A stretch of 64,000 bases of DNA from Paenibacillus xylanexedens (GCF_007676705.1 NZ_VEBF01000003.1:124001-188000); one strand, 5' to 3'. Shown: positions 42,798-52,415, counted from the stretch's first letter. The notes: generated from the letters alone by a model not told the origin. Numbers and translations: made by a program.

Positions 42798-43865
42798 CTA
42801 ACGCCGTTCCGCCAGACGTGACGTCTGCTTCAAATCCTCGATCCGCCCAGCCCCAATGCCAAACATCACGGTACGTAGCTCGAATTCGACCTGTTCTAAC
42901 CGCTCGTTCAGCGCATCATCGGAAGCTACTGCGGATTCGAGTAGAGATCGGCCAAAGCCAGCCAGATCCGCACCGAGCGCGAGGGCTTTGGCTGCATCCA
43001 CGCCTGTGTATAGTCCACCGCTGCCAATCAAGGCGCCCGCTGGGTTCAGCGCTCGTACTTCCTGAATACACTCCGTTGTGGGAATGCCCCAGTCGGCAAA
43101 AGCTTCAGCTGCTGCCCGGCGTACCGGGTTATTGTTGCGGTACTTCTCTACCTGTACCCAGCTTGTACCACCTGCACCGGCTACATCGATAAATGCAACG
43201 CCCGCTTCATACAAGGCTTTCGCCGTCACACCATCGATGCCAAATCCTACTTCTTTTACGCCAACAGGCACGTCTAGCTCACGACACAAGTTCTCAATCC
43301 GCTGAAATAATCCACTAAAGTTGGTGTTACCTTCCGGCTGAAAAACCTCCTGCAACGTGTTCAGATGAAGCACGAGCATGTCCGCTCCCGCAATATCTAC
43401 GGCGCGCTGGAAGTCAACCGTGGTGAAGCCATAGTTCAGCTGCACCGCGCCCAGGTTGGCAATGACCGGGATGTCCGGTGCCCAGCGCCGCACATCGAAG
43501 GTACTCGCGAGTTCCGGCTGTTCCACGGCAGCCCGGATCGAACCTACGCCGAGCGCCCACCCTCTGGCGTTCGCTACTCGGGCGAGGCGCTCATTGATAG
43601 CGCCCGTTGTTTTGCTTCCACCCGTCATCGAACTGATGAGCAAGGGTGTGCGTACTTTTTTCCCAATAAACGAAGTCTCCAGATGCACCTCTTCAAAATT
43701 CAGCTCCGGCAGTGGGTGATGACGAAAAGCATACCGTTCCATGCCGCTGGTTACCCCTTCTCCTGCCACATTCTCCTCAAGACAGAGGCGCACGTGTTCC
43801 AGCTTCCGTTCTCCCGTAGCCACTTCGGGAAGCAGCCGTTCGCCGGCTCGCTCTTGTTCATTCAT
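42798..43865 (-). CDS. fni: Type 2 isopentenyl-diphosphate delta-isomerase
   Basis: 355 residues. FMN- and NAD(P)H-dependent isomerisation of IPP to DMAPP, feeding prenyl chain synthesis. Seen: RTPLLISSMTGGS, WALGVGSIRAAVEQPEL, IANLGAVQLNYGF, LHLNTLQEVFQPEGNTNF, VKEVGFGI, and AGAGGTSWVQVE, all in family order. ATG at 43865 follows AGGAGGTCTCATC. It is downstream of the carotenoid operon on the same strand, 280 bp after the last crt gene, and fits precursor supply to it; a separate promoter is likely. The final 20 residues are variable. Confidence 0.95.
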   Translation of the reverse strand: MNEQERAGERLLPEVATGERKLEHVRLCLEENVAGEGVTSGMERYAFRHHPLPELNFEEVHLETSFIGKKVRTPLLISSMTGGSKTTGAINERLARVANARGWALGVGSIRAAVEQPELASTFDVRRWAPDIPVIANLGAVQLNYGFTTVDFQRAVDIAGADMLVLHLNTLQEVFQPEGNTNFSGLFQRIENLCRELDVPVGVKEVGFGIDGVTAKALYEAGVAFIDVAGAGGTSWVQVEKYRNNNPVRRAAAEAFADWGIPTTECIQEVRALNPAGALIGSGGLYTGVDAAKALALGADLAGFGRSLLESAVASDDALNERLEQVEFELRTVMFGIGAGRIEDLKQTSRLAERR

Positions 43866-44144
43866 GATGAGACCTCCTATGTGAGAATCGTGCGGATCGA
43901 CAGGATAACCTGCCTGTTCCTAGCTTCTATGTATATAAGTCTTTTGTAAAAAAGACAAAACATTTATTAAATAAGCATTACAGCTCAACTCTATCCAGTA
44001 TAACGTTCCAATCCTCCTATTGAAAGGATGCCCCGACACCAAATATCTCACTTAAATCTCGGAGCACCACTATCATATGCCTGCTTAAAAGCACGGATCA
44101 TCCCTCGCTGAATGAACTTCACTCCATCATCCTGCGCAACGAAC

Positions 44145-45626
44145 TTATCTCAAGATTTCCGATGCCAACTGCTCACCAACAAGCTGTCCGGACAACGTTA
44201 CAATCGGGGTTCCACCGCCCGGATGTGTCGTTCCGCCGACGTACCAGAGTCCTTGTACATCTTTGCTTCGGTTGCCCGGCCGCATGAAAGTCTGCTTCAC
44301 GGAGTTGGAAGAGATGCCATAGATCGACCCTTGATGCGCCAAAGTATCCCGTTCAATATCTCGCGGCGTATACCGGATCAGCACATCGGATTGTTTCAAA
44401 CCGGTAATTCCCCGCGTCGCTAACTGTTCAAGCACAAACTCCCCGTAACGTTCCGTCTGTTCCTCCCAATTCCACGAGTCCGACAAGTAGGGGGCATTGA
44501 CCAGAATGAACAGGTTACTGGCTCCCGCCGGAGCCATGCCTTCTTCCGAATAACCGGAATAACAGATGTAGATCGTGGGATCGGCGGGCATTTTACGTTC
44601 ACGGAAAATATGGTCGAACTCCGGTTCATACCGTTCCGGGAAGAAGACCGTATGGTGCAGCAGCGCATCATATTGTCTTCGCATACCCGCCAGCGTCACA
44701 AATCCCGAAATGGATGGCTCGTACTTCCGTATGCGGGCATCACTCATCTCTTTTCGGTGTTCCGGTGCGAGTAGCAGTCGATTCACACTAAGCACATCTC
44801 CATTGGCAACCACCTGATCGGCTTCCCGGAAGCCTTGATCCGTATCCACGCCAGCCACTTTGCCGTTCCGAACAACAATCTGCCGGATTTCTGTGCCGGT
44901 AATGATCCGTACGCCTTTTTCCCGTGCCAGCCGAGTCATTCCTTCGATCAGTTGATAGGTTCCACCCTTGACCCCGTAGATGCCCATGTCTGCTTCCACA
45001 TGCCCCATCATGGCAAAGATGGAAGGCGACTGATACGGCGATGATCCCACATAGGTCGCGTATCGTCCGAACATAGCCAGCGTATGCGGATGTTGGAAAT
45101 ACGAACGCAGCAGCTTATCCAGCTTCACCGTTGGGCGTACGCGGAGCAGGCTGCGCAGCATCTGAAGATTGTATTTGTCAGAAGGAGACAGCAACAACTT
45201 ACCCAGAAAATGACGATTGGCTTCCGCATACAGTGCAGCAGACTCATCCATAAACGCATCATAACGAGACGCATCCTCCGGACTATACGCCGCGATCTGC
45301 TCCTTCATCCACCCGCGATTGCCTGACAAATCTACCACTGTGCCATCTGCGAATACATTACGCGTTCGCGGTTCTAGCTCATATAGCTGTACGTAATCTT
45401 CCATCGCTACACCCGCATGGTCGAAGACTGAACGAAAGGTGGATGGCATCGTGATCGTACTCGGTCCCCGGTCAAAATGATACCCGTCCCGCTCAATCTG
45501 CTGCAGCTTGCCACCTACGTGTTGCTGTCGTTCCAGAATGGTCACCTGCACACCTTGTAAAGCCAGTCGTATCGCACACGACAGACCTCCGAATCCTGCA
45601 CCGATAATCATGACGTTACCTCTCAA
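44145..45626 (-). CDS. CrtN/CrtP-family carotenoid desaturase or oxidase (third paralogue)
   Basis: 493 residues. Seen: FAD-binding IIGAGFGGLSCAIRLALQG at the N-terminus, DRGPSTITMPSTF, and the C-terminal signature YVGGTTHPGGGTPIVTLSGQL of phytoene-desaturase-type proteins. Sequence divergence from the other two paralogues and its position with a glycosyltransferase and an acyltransferase suggest the terminal oxidase role (CrtP/CrtNb type, oxidising the 4,4' end of a C30 carotenoid), but this is inference. It overlaps the glycosyltransferase gene by 4 bp and is the last gene of the operon. Confidence 0.85.
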   Translation of the reverse strand: MRGNVMIIGAGFGGLSCAIRLALQGVQVTILERQQHVGGKLQQIERDGYHFDRGPSTITMPSTFRSVFDHAGVAMEDYVQLYELEPRTRNVFADGTVVDLSGNRGWMKEQIAAYSPEDASRYDAFMDESAALYAEANRHFLGKLLLSPSDKYNLQMLRSLLRVRPTVKLDKLLRSYFQHPHTLAMFGRYATYVGSSPYQSPSIFAMMGHVEADMGIYGVKGGTYQLIEGMTRLAREKGVRIITGTEIRQIVVRNGKVAGVDTDQGFREADQVVANGDVLSVNRLLLAPEHRKEMSDARIRKYEPSISGFVTLAGMRRQYDALLHHTVFFPERYEPEFDHIFRERKMPADPTIYICYSGYSEEGMAPAGASNLFILVNAPYLSDSWNWEEQTERYGEFVLEQLATRGITGLKQSDVLIRYTPRDIERDTLAHQGSIYGISSNSVKQTFMRPGNRSKDVQGLWYVGGTTHPGGGTPIVTLSGQLVGEQLASEILR

Positions 45627-46771
45627 CTGTACCGCCTACCTTTCCATACATACCCCTTGCCGGAGCGGCCTGCCTGCCAGGAAGCGAGTCCGATGGCTAT
45701 GACACAGGCCATGCTGACCGGTTGCAGAAAGGCAAGCCACCAGGGTTGTCCGCCAGCATGATCCGCGACTCTTTTCACAGCCATACCCAGTAATGTTACT
45801 AACAATCCATACAGAATAAACGTTAAATTACCTGTGACTAACCCAATAATCAAGCCCAGCGGAGGCACAATATACATCAGCGTATACATCAACATCGTGC
45901 CAAGCAGCAGTACGTCTTTGCGTCCCATACCTTCGTACATGTTTTTCTTGTATCCGTTCCATACTTCTGCACCGTTCTGATACATGCGGGTATTCGTTAC
46001 GTCATGCACGTCTGTCAGCATCACCGGATGACCTGCACGCTTGACTGCTTTGGCGAGACTCATGTCATCCACCAGATGCGCCTGAATGGCAGCATGACCG
46101 CCGGATGCTTCGTAACTGGAGCGATGAATTAGCAAAAAAGCCCCCGTAGCGGCCACAAACATCGGACTGGATGATCTGCGTATCATGAAAATGGGCAGAT
46201 GACTGATGATGGTGAAGACCATCATCGGTACGACAATTTTTTCCATACACGTCTTCGTTACCTGATAAGGAAAACCGGTTACCAGTCCACCGCTTTGCTC
46301 ACACCCTGCCGCAAGAGTCTGCCGAATGGCACTTGGCTCCAGACGCACATCCGCATCCACGAACATATACCATTCTCCCTTGGCCTCCTGAACCAGCCTG
46401 TGACACGCATGGGATTTCCCCATCCAGCCCTCGGGAAGATCGACACCATGCAGTAGACGCACACGCGCATCACGGTCGGCAATCGCTTGTACCATGGCGG
46501 CTGTCTCATCTTCGGAGCGATCATCCAGCACCAGCACTTCCATCCGGAATCCCGATGTATCGCTCGCAAGCACACTTTCCAGACATCCTTCGATATGTAG
46601 TCTTTCATTTCTCGCCGGAATCAGTACCGAGACCAGCAGGTCCGGTGGTTGTATTCTGTCCGGACGGAATGAACGTACTTTGGGCAGACAGGAGACGTTC
46701 CATAGAGCGAACAGCAACTGTATGCCCAATATGCATGTAACCACAATCCAGAAGATTTCAGATGCATTCAT
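45623..46771 (-). CDS. GT2-family glycosyltransferase (CrtQ-like)
   Basis: 382 residues: N-terminal membrane segment (IFWIVVTCILGIQLLFALW), GT-A domain with SVLIPARNERLHIEGCLESV, VLDDRSEDETAAM and the metal-binding DADVRLEP, then three or four C-terminal membrane spans. This matches the layout of CrtQ, which glycosylates diaponeurosporenoic acid in the staphyloxanthin pathway. ATG at 46771 begins 2 bp after the acyltransferase stop. Sugar and acceptor are inferred from context. Confidence 0.88.
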   Translation of the reverse strand: MNASEIFWIVVTCILGIQLLFALWNVSCLPKVRSFRPDRIQPPDLLVSVLIPARNERLHIEGCLESVLASDTSGFRMEVLVLDDRSEDETAAMVQAIADRDARVRLLHGVDLPEGWMGKSHACHRLVQEAKGEWYMFVDADVRLEPSAIRQTLAAGCEQSGGLVTGFPYQVTKTCMEKIVVPMMVFTIISHLPIFMIRRSSSPMFVAATGAFLLIHRSSYEASGGHAAIQAHLVDDMSLAKAVKRAGHPVMLTDVHDVTNTRMYQNGAEVWNGYKKNMYEGMGRKDVLLLGTMLMYTLMYIVPPLGLIIGLVTGNLTFILYGLLVTLLGMAVKRVADHAGGQPWWLAFLQPVSMACVIAIGLASWQAGRSGKGYVWKGRRYS

Positions 46772-46772
46772 C

Positions 46773-47534
46773 CTAACGGTTCACCCGCTTTCGTGCAGCA
46801 TCGTATTTCTCACTTGTCGAACGTACATGACGAATCAGCGGAAGCGCATCGGGTAAACTCCCCTGTCCCATCCGTACAAGCTCTGATCTGTGATCGTCTA
46901 ACTGCTTTTGCAACAAAAGACCGAGTCTGGAGGCAATCTCTTCACTCTTCAACGCCTTCCAGTCTTCCATCACAGGAGGACCTGCCAGCATCGATATTTC
47001 CGGTAGATCATGCTGAACCATCCCATGGCACAAGGTTACCGGTACGGCGATGGCATTCGGGGAGCGACGAAGCAACAATCCAATGCCTGGACGGAACCGA
47101 ATCGGTCTCGCCTCCTGATGCAGAATTTCTCCTTGAGGGAAAATCCAGACCCTTTTGCCCGCATCCAGCAGTTCAGTAGTGTACTGTAGAGAGGTCCGAA
47201 TACCGGACGCACTCTCCTTATTGATCGAATATGCGCCCAATTTCCGAAAAAAAGCATATTGCTGAAGCTGTTGCTCCTCCATCATCACATAATGATCTCC
47301 TCGCGACGTCTGCCTGGACGCATGATAGAGCAGCAGACCATCCCACCAGGAGCTGTGGTTCATGAAGTAAATCACCGGGCGATTTGGCTTAATCGGGGAG
47401 TTGTCCCTGCTATCCACCTGCGGGTCCAGTGACCCCGAGAGAGTGAATGAGCGGAAGCGCCGACGCAGCAGATAATAGTGATTGTATAAGGAAAAAATCC
47501 GATTAAACGGTTTTGATTTTACGGCGCGAATCAT
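46773..47534 (-). CDS. PlsC-type acyltransferase (probable carotenoid glycoside acyltransferase)
   Basis: 253 residues. Seen: HX4D acyltransferase motif in FMNHSSWWDGLL near residue 75, and the acceptor-binding IFPQGEILHQ near residue 140 (EGTR-like region with PQGE). ATG at 47534 follows AGGGGAG with 8-nt spacing and overlaps the CruF-like gene by 32 bp; an open frame to 47570 is unsupported. In C30 pathways of Bacillales an acyltransferase of this type esterifies the sugar of the carotenoid glycoside; that role is inferred here from the operon. Confidence 0.85.
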   Translation of the reverse strand: MIRAVKSKPFNRIFSLYNHYYLLRRRFRSFTLSGSLDPQVDSRDNSPIKPNRPVIYFMNHSSWWDGLLLYHASRQTSRGDHYVMMEEQQLQQYAFFRKLGAYSINKESASGIRTSLQYTTELLDAGKRVWIFPQGEILHQEARPIRFRPGIGLLLRRSPNAIAVPVTLCHGMVQHDLPEISMLAGPPVMEDWKALKSEEIASRLGLLLQKQLDDHRSELVRMGQGSLPDALPLIRHVRSTSEKYDAARKRVNR

Positions 47535-48270
47535 ACAGCCAGCTCCCCTCGGCAAGAAGCACACCAGCAATGGCGATGATAAAGCTGCCTGTAATCCCTT
47601 CCTTTAGGGCAAGTAGGCCGAACAGAAGAATAAACAGCTGATACAGCCATTTCGCACGCAGCAATGAACTTCGGTCATTAGGCATGGCCGGAAGGAAGAG
47701 GGATAAGAATGCGCCCATGATAAACCAGCTTATGTAATTGGTCCACGGAACACCGTAGAAACCACCCGGGGCCTGCCACTCCCAGAATCCTCTCGCATGC
47801 GCAACAGGATCGAGTACCAGATCGAGTACAATCGCCCAGAACCCGGTCTTCACTGCCCGAAGCAGTCTGCCAGTCCAGGTTGAACCGCCACCACTTAACA
47901 GCGCCGAGTTACCAACCACTGCGATCCAGGCAAAACCCAGTGTAACAGGCACACTGAATAGATGTATCCCAAAAAAGTCAGAATAGGCATACTCACCAAA
48001 GGGCCAATGGGTATGAACCCCTACCCACTCCACGCCCATACCTCCCAACCAGATGATCACAGAGGCTATCCAGAGTCCGGGTTTCAGCCAGATGACTGAC
48101 TGGTCGGACAGACCTGTCCGATTGCGCCCCTGATAGATTAGATCCAGAACATACAACGCGTAGAAGATTAGAAATAAACCATTCGAAAAAGATAATACGT
48201 CAGGCACACCGATCGTCAGCATCAAGACAGCTCCAATAACATACCACGCCCAGTAAAGCCACTGGACCAT
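47503..48270 (-). CDS. CruF-like carotenoid biosynthesis membrane protein (DUF422)
   Basis: 255 residues, seven or so membrane segments. Seen: conserved WVGVHTHWPFGEYAYS, the acidic DLVLDPVAHARGFWEW and FYGVPWTNYISWF, which mark the CruF/DUF422 family. CruF enzymes hydrate terminal double bonds of carotenoids (1,2-hydratase). In this C30 cluster it would create the hydroxyl that the glycosyltransferase could use. ATG at 48270 overlaps the crtM stop by one base. Function on a C30 substrate is inference. Confidence 0.87.
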   Translation of the reverse strand: MVQWLYWAWYVIGAVLMLTIGVPDVLSFSNGLFLIFYALYVLDLIYQGRNRTGLSDQSVIWLKPGLWIASVIIWLGGMGVEWVGVHTHWPFGEYAYSDFFGIHLFSVPVTLGFAWIAVVGNSALLSGGGSTWTGRLLRAVKTGFWAIVLDLVLDPVAHARGFWEWQAPGGFYGVPWTNYISWFIMGAFLSLFLPAMPNDRSSLLRAKWLYQLFILLFGLLALKEGITGSFIIAIAGVLLAEGSWLYDSRRKIKTV

Positions 48271-49142
48271 CAGGATACCGCCGTTCGGGAAGCTTGATAG
48301 GCCAGCATCGGGTAACGTTTCACAATTGCCCCCAACATCTCCAGTTTCAATTCATCGCTAACATATGCCCGCTTGGTGTATACGTCATAGTCGTTGCGTT
48401 CAACCGCGTGCAGAATGGTAGAGTAGAAGGCTGCTGCCAGCTCGATGGAAAACGCACTTTCCGTTGGGTACGTATCCAGACGATCCATGCCAATACGGAA
48501 CCAGTTCAATGCTGCAGCTTTTAATTCATGAACAATGGCAATAAACCGTTCGTCCACGATTCCGTCTTCGAAATCCTGTTCGGAGTAACCATGCTTCTCC
48601 ATGATCTCCAGCGGAACATACCGGCGCACTCTGGCCCGATCTTCACCAACATCCCGAATTATATTGACGATCTGCATTCCTTTACCCAAAGCAATCCCGT
48701 TCACGGCTACTTCCGCACCGTTATCATCCCGCAATACAGGCAATAACATCTCGCCTACGGTTCCGGCTACCAGATAACAATAATGCTCCAGTTCCCCCAG
48801 CGTTGTATAATGCGTCACTTTAAGATCCGTGAGCTGTCCTTCCATCTGACGGAAGAATGGTCCCTTATCCAGATGAGGGAAACTGCTGAACAACCATCTC
48901 AGTGCCGGCCAGATAAAGTGTCCTTCCGCATCGTCCAACTTATCAAACAATTCATGGATTTCGTGAATCGTATAGGGCGAATGTTCTGGCTCGTCTACAC
49001 TGTCATCAATCATGCGGCAGAAGGCATAAATGACATATACCGCTTCCCGACGTGGACTAGGCAGCCCACTAAAGGCCTGATAAAAAGAGGAAGAACCCTT
49101 TTGCATCAACTCTTCACACCTGTTCAAAATCGCTTCATTCAT
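48270..49142 (-). CDS. crtM: Phytoene/squalene synthase family: dehydrosqualene synthase CrtM
   Basis: 290 residues. Joins two farnesyl-PP to dehydrosqualene (4,4'-diapophytoene). Seen: N-terminal SSSFYQAFSGLPSPRREAVY, first Asp-rich motif DDSVDE near residue 45, and second Asp-rich motif NIIRDVGEDRARVRRYVP near residue 165. ATG at 49142 forms an ATGA overlap with the crtN-like stop and has AAGGAGATG upstream; the longer frame to 49379 is not used. A C40 product cannot be excluded from sequence, but CrtN-type partners favour C30. Confidence 0.92.
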   Translation of the reverse strand: MNEAILNRCEELMQKGSSSFYQAFSGLPSPRREAVYVIYAFCRMIDDSVDEPEHSPYTIHEIHELFDKLDDAEGHFIWPALRWLFSSFPHLDKGPFFRQMEGQLTDLKVTHYTTLGELEHYCYLVAGTVGEMLLPVLRDDNGAEVAVNGIALGKGMQIVNIIRDVGEDRARVRRYVPLEIMEKHGYSEQDFEDGIVDERFIAIVHELKAAALNWFRIGMDRLDTYPTESAFSIELAAAFYSTILHAVERNDYDVYTKRAYVSDELKLEMLGAIVKRYPMLAYQASRTAVS

Positions 49143-50602
49143 GTTCCCATCTCCTTCATGAGTTGATTGACGGCCATACGTGCACTCTGCATCACAATCG
49201 GCACCCCGCCTCCAGGATGTACGGATGCTCCTGCGGCATATAATCCCTGTATATTGGGGAATGGTTTGGGTTGTGGTCGATATACACCGGACTGGAACAA
49301 CACTGGCGCAATACCGAAGCTTCCGCCCCCATAGAGCCCGTCTCGCTCTGCATCGGCAGGTGTACGCACCTTTTTCCACTTGATCGCTGCACGAAGTCCC
49401 GGGAATCCACGTTGCTCCGCTTCTTCCAATACCCGTTCTGCCAAGGCTTCGCTCTCCTGATCCCAGTCGACACCTTCAGCATCTGGCACGGGAATAAGGA
49501 AATACAATACACTCTGTCCCGAAGGTGCTGCCGTTTCATCCAATGCGACCGGATTAAATACGTAGAATGAGGACTTGGCCGGAATGCGTCGCTGATTGAA
49601 AACTTCCTGTAGACTGCCTTCAAGACTCGGTGGCAGGAAGAACTGGTGCGTCGTTGCATCTTCCCAGGTTTTGTCCACACCAACATAGAGCAAGACACAT
49701 CCGGAAGAGGGGCGATACGGTTTTCTTTTCCGCGGTGCCTTAGGCAACTGACCAAGCAATCCCGAGAGATGGGGAAAATCGCCATTGTAGATAACTGCAT
49801 CCACGTGTTCTGCGCCTGCTGCCGTTTCTATACCTTTACACACACCATTTTCAATCGTTAGTCCGGTAACTTGCGAATTCAGCACAACACGCCCACCACG
49901 CGATATCAGTTCCTGTTCCAGAATGGCCGGCAATGCTGCATATCCGCCTTTGACCATCCAAATGCCATATTCATGCTCTGCGTAAGGTAAAAGGGAATAG
50001 ATGCCTGGCGTCCCAAACGGTGATCCACCGATGTATAGACTTTGCAGAGAGTAAGCGTCAAGCAATTCCTCATGGTGAAAATAATCGCCTACCGCTTTCC
50101 GGACACTTTTGTGTGCACGCAATCTGCCCATGAGAGACATGAGGGAAGGTGTGAAGAAATCCCTTTTACGTGGAAAAGCCCGTTCTAGAAAAGCCACCCT
50201 TCCTGCCGGGAACAATGTATCCATATCCTTCATGAATCGTGCGAATCCCTGACTCTCTCCGGGAAACAAGCGTTCAATCTCCGCCGTCTGCTCTTCGCGT
50301 GACGTCATCTTGGTCATGACACGACCACTGTGGTAGTGCACTCTGTATAACGGGTCACAGCGGAGCAGCTCAATCTTCGAACGATCTACGCCTGCTTCCT
50401 CCAGTATGCCAAGTAACATCTCCGGCAGAAGCACAATCGTTGGCCCCTGATCGATCCGGTACTCCCCTTCCTGCTCATATCCAATGCGTCCGCCAACACG
50501 AGAACCCCGCTCATATACGGTGACATCCCATCCCTGACGGTTTAACAACAGTGCCGAAGTGAGTCCACCAATCCCTGCCCCTACAATAGCGGCCCGCTTC
50601 AT
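49139..50602 (-). CDS. CrtN/CrtI-family carotenoid desaturase (second paralogue)
   Basis: 487 residues. Seen: AAIVGAGIGGLTSALLLNRQG at the N-terminus, YRIDQGPTIVLLPEMLL, and the C-terminal FAD signature GLYAAGASVHPGGGVPIVMQ. ATG at 50602 overlaps the crtN stop (ATGA). It resembles the crtN product more closely than the product at 44145-45626. Role: desaturation or later oxidation of diapophytoene products (CrtNb/CrtNc type); which step cannot be fixed by eye. Confidence 0.87.
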   Translation of the reverse strand: MKRAAIVGAGIGGLTSALLLNRQGWDVTVYERGSRVGGRIGYEQEGEYRIDQGPTIVLLPEMLLGILEEAGVDRSKIELLRCDPLYRVHYHSGRVMTKMTSREEQTAEIERLFPGESQGFARFMKDMDTLFPAGRVAFLERAFPRKRDFFTPSLMSLMGRLRAHKSVRKAVGDYFHHEELLDAYSLQSLYIGGSPFGTPGIYSLLPYAEHEYGIWMVKGGYAALPAILEQELISRGGRVVLNSQVTGLTIENGVCKGIETAAGAEHVDAVIYNGDFPHLSGLLGQLPKAPRKRKPYRPSSGCVLLYVGVDKTWEDATTHQFFLPPSLEGSLQEVFNQRRIPAKSSFYVFNPVALDETAAPSGQSVLYFLIPVPDAEGVDWDQESEALAERVLEEAEQRGFPGLRAAIKWKKVRTPADAERDGLYGGGSFGIAPVLFQSGVYRPQPKPFPNIQGLYAAGASVHPGGGVPIVMQSARMAVNQLMKEMGT

Positions 50603-52149
50603 GAATGCCCTCCAGCTTCTGCGGTCTTCACGTAGGAGGATGGCTTGGAACTTGTTCTGGCGTCCTCTTCCTGAATCAGTCTGACACTGATCCGTGCCGA
50701 TTCGAAGATCGTTGGCAATCCGCTGCCTGGATGCGTTCCACCGCCCACCAGCCATACACTTTTCAATTCTTCAAACTGGTTATGGGGACGCAGATACATC
50801 ATCTGACCCAAATTATGTGCCATATTAAACGTCGCTCCGCGATACACATCCAGTTCATTCTCCCAATCGAGCGGGGTAAACAGCATGCATTCTTCAATGC
50901 GGCTGCGAATGTCTGCCAGCTCAGGAATGCCTTCCATGCGTCTTATCATCGCCTCCTGTACATTCTCCCGTTCTGCCTCCCAGTCAATGTCTGCGGTAAG
51001 GTTGGGCGTAGGCATGAGAACATATACAGCAGATTTCCCTTCCGGTGCCAGCGTCGAATCGAGTCTGGAAGGGTTATGAATATATAGAGATGGATCGGCT
51101 GACAACATTTTGTGCTTCGTAATCTCGTCGACGTTCAACCGATAGTCCTCGGGAAAATAGATCGAGTGATGCGGCAGATCCACTTCACCATCCACGCCCA
51201 GATACAGCATCGCTGTAGAGCAGGAATACTTTTTGCGTTTCATTTTCTCGGGGGTATATTTCTTAAGCACGCCCGGTTCGAACAGATGATTCACCGCATG
51301 TGCGAAGTCGGCGTTCACAACCACATGGTCGGCTTCAATACGTTCACCACTCTCAAGCAATACGCCTTCTGCACGGCCATTGCGAACGATGACCTGTTTC
51401 ACCGGAGTGGAAGTATGTATGCGTCCTCCATGTTCTTCCACAACATCAGCCATGGCCTGGAAGATCCGATTCACACCGCCAATCGGGTGAAACAACCCGT
51501 AATGATGCTCAATAAACGACAGTATGGTAAAGGTACCTGGACAATCCCAGGCAGACATGCCTAGATATTTGGATTGGAATGTAAATGCCCAGCGTAGACG
51601 CTCATCTGTAAAATAGCGGGACAAGATTCCATAGACTGTATTGTGGACATCAAGCTTGGGTAGAGCTGTTACCGCATCTTTGCGCAAATAGTCAGTCAGC
51701 TTGCCAAAAGGTCGACGGAGCAAAGGCATGACTTTGCCAAATTTCACTTCTTCTTCTTGCATGAACCGGAGGTAATTGTCTTCATTGCCCGGAAACAGTT
51801 CCTTAATCTGTGCAGCTGTATCTTCACGATTACGAGAAGGCTTGAATACCTTGTCACCAAAGTTCAATGCATACAACGGGGTTAGCTCTTTCATATCCAC
51901 ATAATCGGATAATTTGCGTCCAACCACGTCGAACATCTCTTCAATCAGCTGTGGCATCATCAAGAACGTTGCACCCCGGTCGAACCGGTATTCGCCCAGC
52001 TGCAATCTAGCAGAACGTCCCCCAATGACTGGCTGTTTCTCATATACATCTACTTCGTACCCCTGACCGGATAATAGCATGGCTGCTGCAAGTCCACCTG
52101 GACCCGCGCCAATGACAGCTGCACGTTTGCGTTGTTGATTCGGTATCAT
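50599..52149 (-). CDS. crtN: 4,4'-diapophytoene (dehydrosqualene) desaturase CrtN
   Basis: 516 residues. Expected to introduce the first double bonds into diapophytoene. Seen: AAVIGAGPGGLAAAMLLSGQG, YRFDRGATFLMMPQLIEEMF, and C-terminal VWLVGGGTHPGSGLPTIFES. ATG at 52149 follows AAAGGTG with 6-nt spacing; a GTG at 52158 lies too close to that site. First gene of the operon; a promoter with embedded 11-bp repeats lies about 100 bp upstream. Assigned as CrtN by position and fit, but paralogue roles could be swapped. Confidence 0.88.
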   Translation of the reverse strand: MIPNQQRKRAAVIGAGPGGLAAAMLLSGQGYEVDVYEKQPVIGGRSARLQLGEYRFDRGATFLMMPQLIEEMFDVVGRKLSDYVDMKELTPLYALNFGDKVFKPSRNREDTAAQIKELFPGNEDNYLRFMQEEEVKFGKVMPLLRRPFGKLTDYLRKDAVTALPKLDVHNTVYGILSRYFTDERLRWAFTFQSKYLGMSAWDCPGTFTILSFIEHHYGLFHPIGGVNRIFQAMADVVEEHGGRIHTSTPVKQVIVRNGRAEGVLLESGERIEADHVVVNADFAHAVNHLFEPGVLKKYTPEKMKRKKYSCSTAMLYLGVDGEVDLPHHSIYFPEDYRLNVDEITKHKMLSADPSLYIHNPSRLDSTLAPEGKSAVYVLMPTPNLTADIDWEAERENVQEAMIRRMEGIPELADIRSRIEECMLFTPLDWENELDVYRGATFNMAHNLGQMMYLRPHNQFEELKSVWLVGGGTHPGSGLPTIFESARISVRLIQEEDARTSSKPSSYVKTAEAGGHS

Positions 52150-52247
52150 GCCACTCACCTTTCTATGTAGGGAATTCCTATAGTTCTCTAGCCCTAACCT
52201 ATTATTAAACCGCCCAAGAACACTTTAAGCGGGTAACTAGCGAAAAC

Positions 52248-52280
52248 ATTATACAAATATAATACAAATATTATACGAAC
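52248..52280 (+). promoter_or_regulatory. Three tandem 11-bp direct repeats: probable CarH operator of the crt operon
   Basis: Plus strand: ATTATACAAAT (52248-52258), ATAATACAAAT (52259-52269), ATTATACGAAC (52270-52280). All share AT at positions 1-2 and AC at 6-7. CarH-type repressors are known to bind tandem 11-bp repeats with an nTnnACA core overlapping the promoter. The repeats cover the -10 box and spacer of the crt promoter. Confidence 0.8.
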
Positions 52281-52287
52281 TTGTAAA
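52259..52287 (-). promoter_or_regulatory. Promoter of the carotenoid operon
   Basis: Minus strand: TTTACA (52282-52287), 17-nt spacer, TATTAT (52259-52264). Start would be near 52252, leaving a leader of about 100 nt before crtN. A second TATAAT lies in the repeats but has no good -35. A palindrome TGACC-CACT-GGTCA sits just upstream at 52296-52309. Confidence 0.65.
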
Positions 52288-52335
52288 CCATAAAATGACC
52301 CACTGGTCAAAATGTTGAAATACATCTTTGATTAA

Positions 52336-52371
52336 ACACAAAAAACACCCCTTGAGCACTAGCATCAAAGG
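52336..52371 (-). terminator. Intrinsic terminator of carH
   Basis: Minus strand: 11-bp stem ACATCCTTTGA / TCAAGGGGTGT (with G-T pairs) followed by TTTTTTGTG. It separates carH from the crt promoter. Confidence 0.8.
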
Positions 52372-52415
52372 ATGTCCTGTATACACTAACCTATTCATAT
52401 CATTTGAGATTATGT

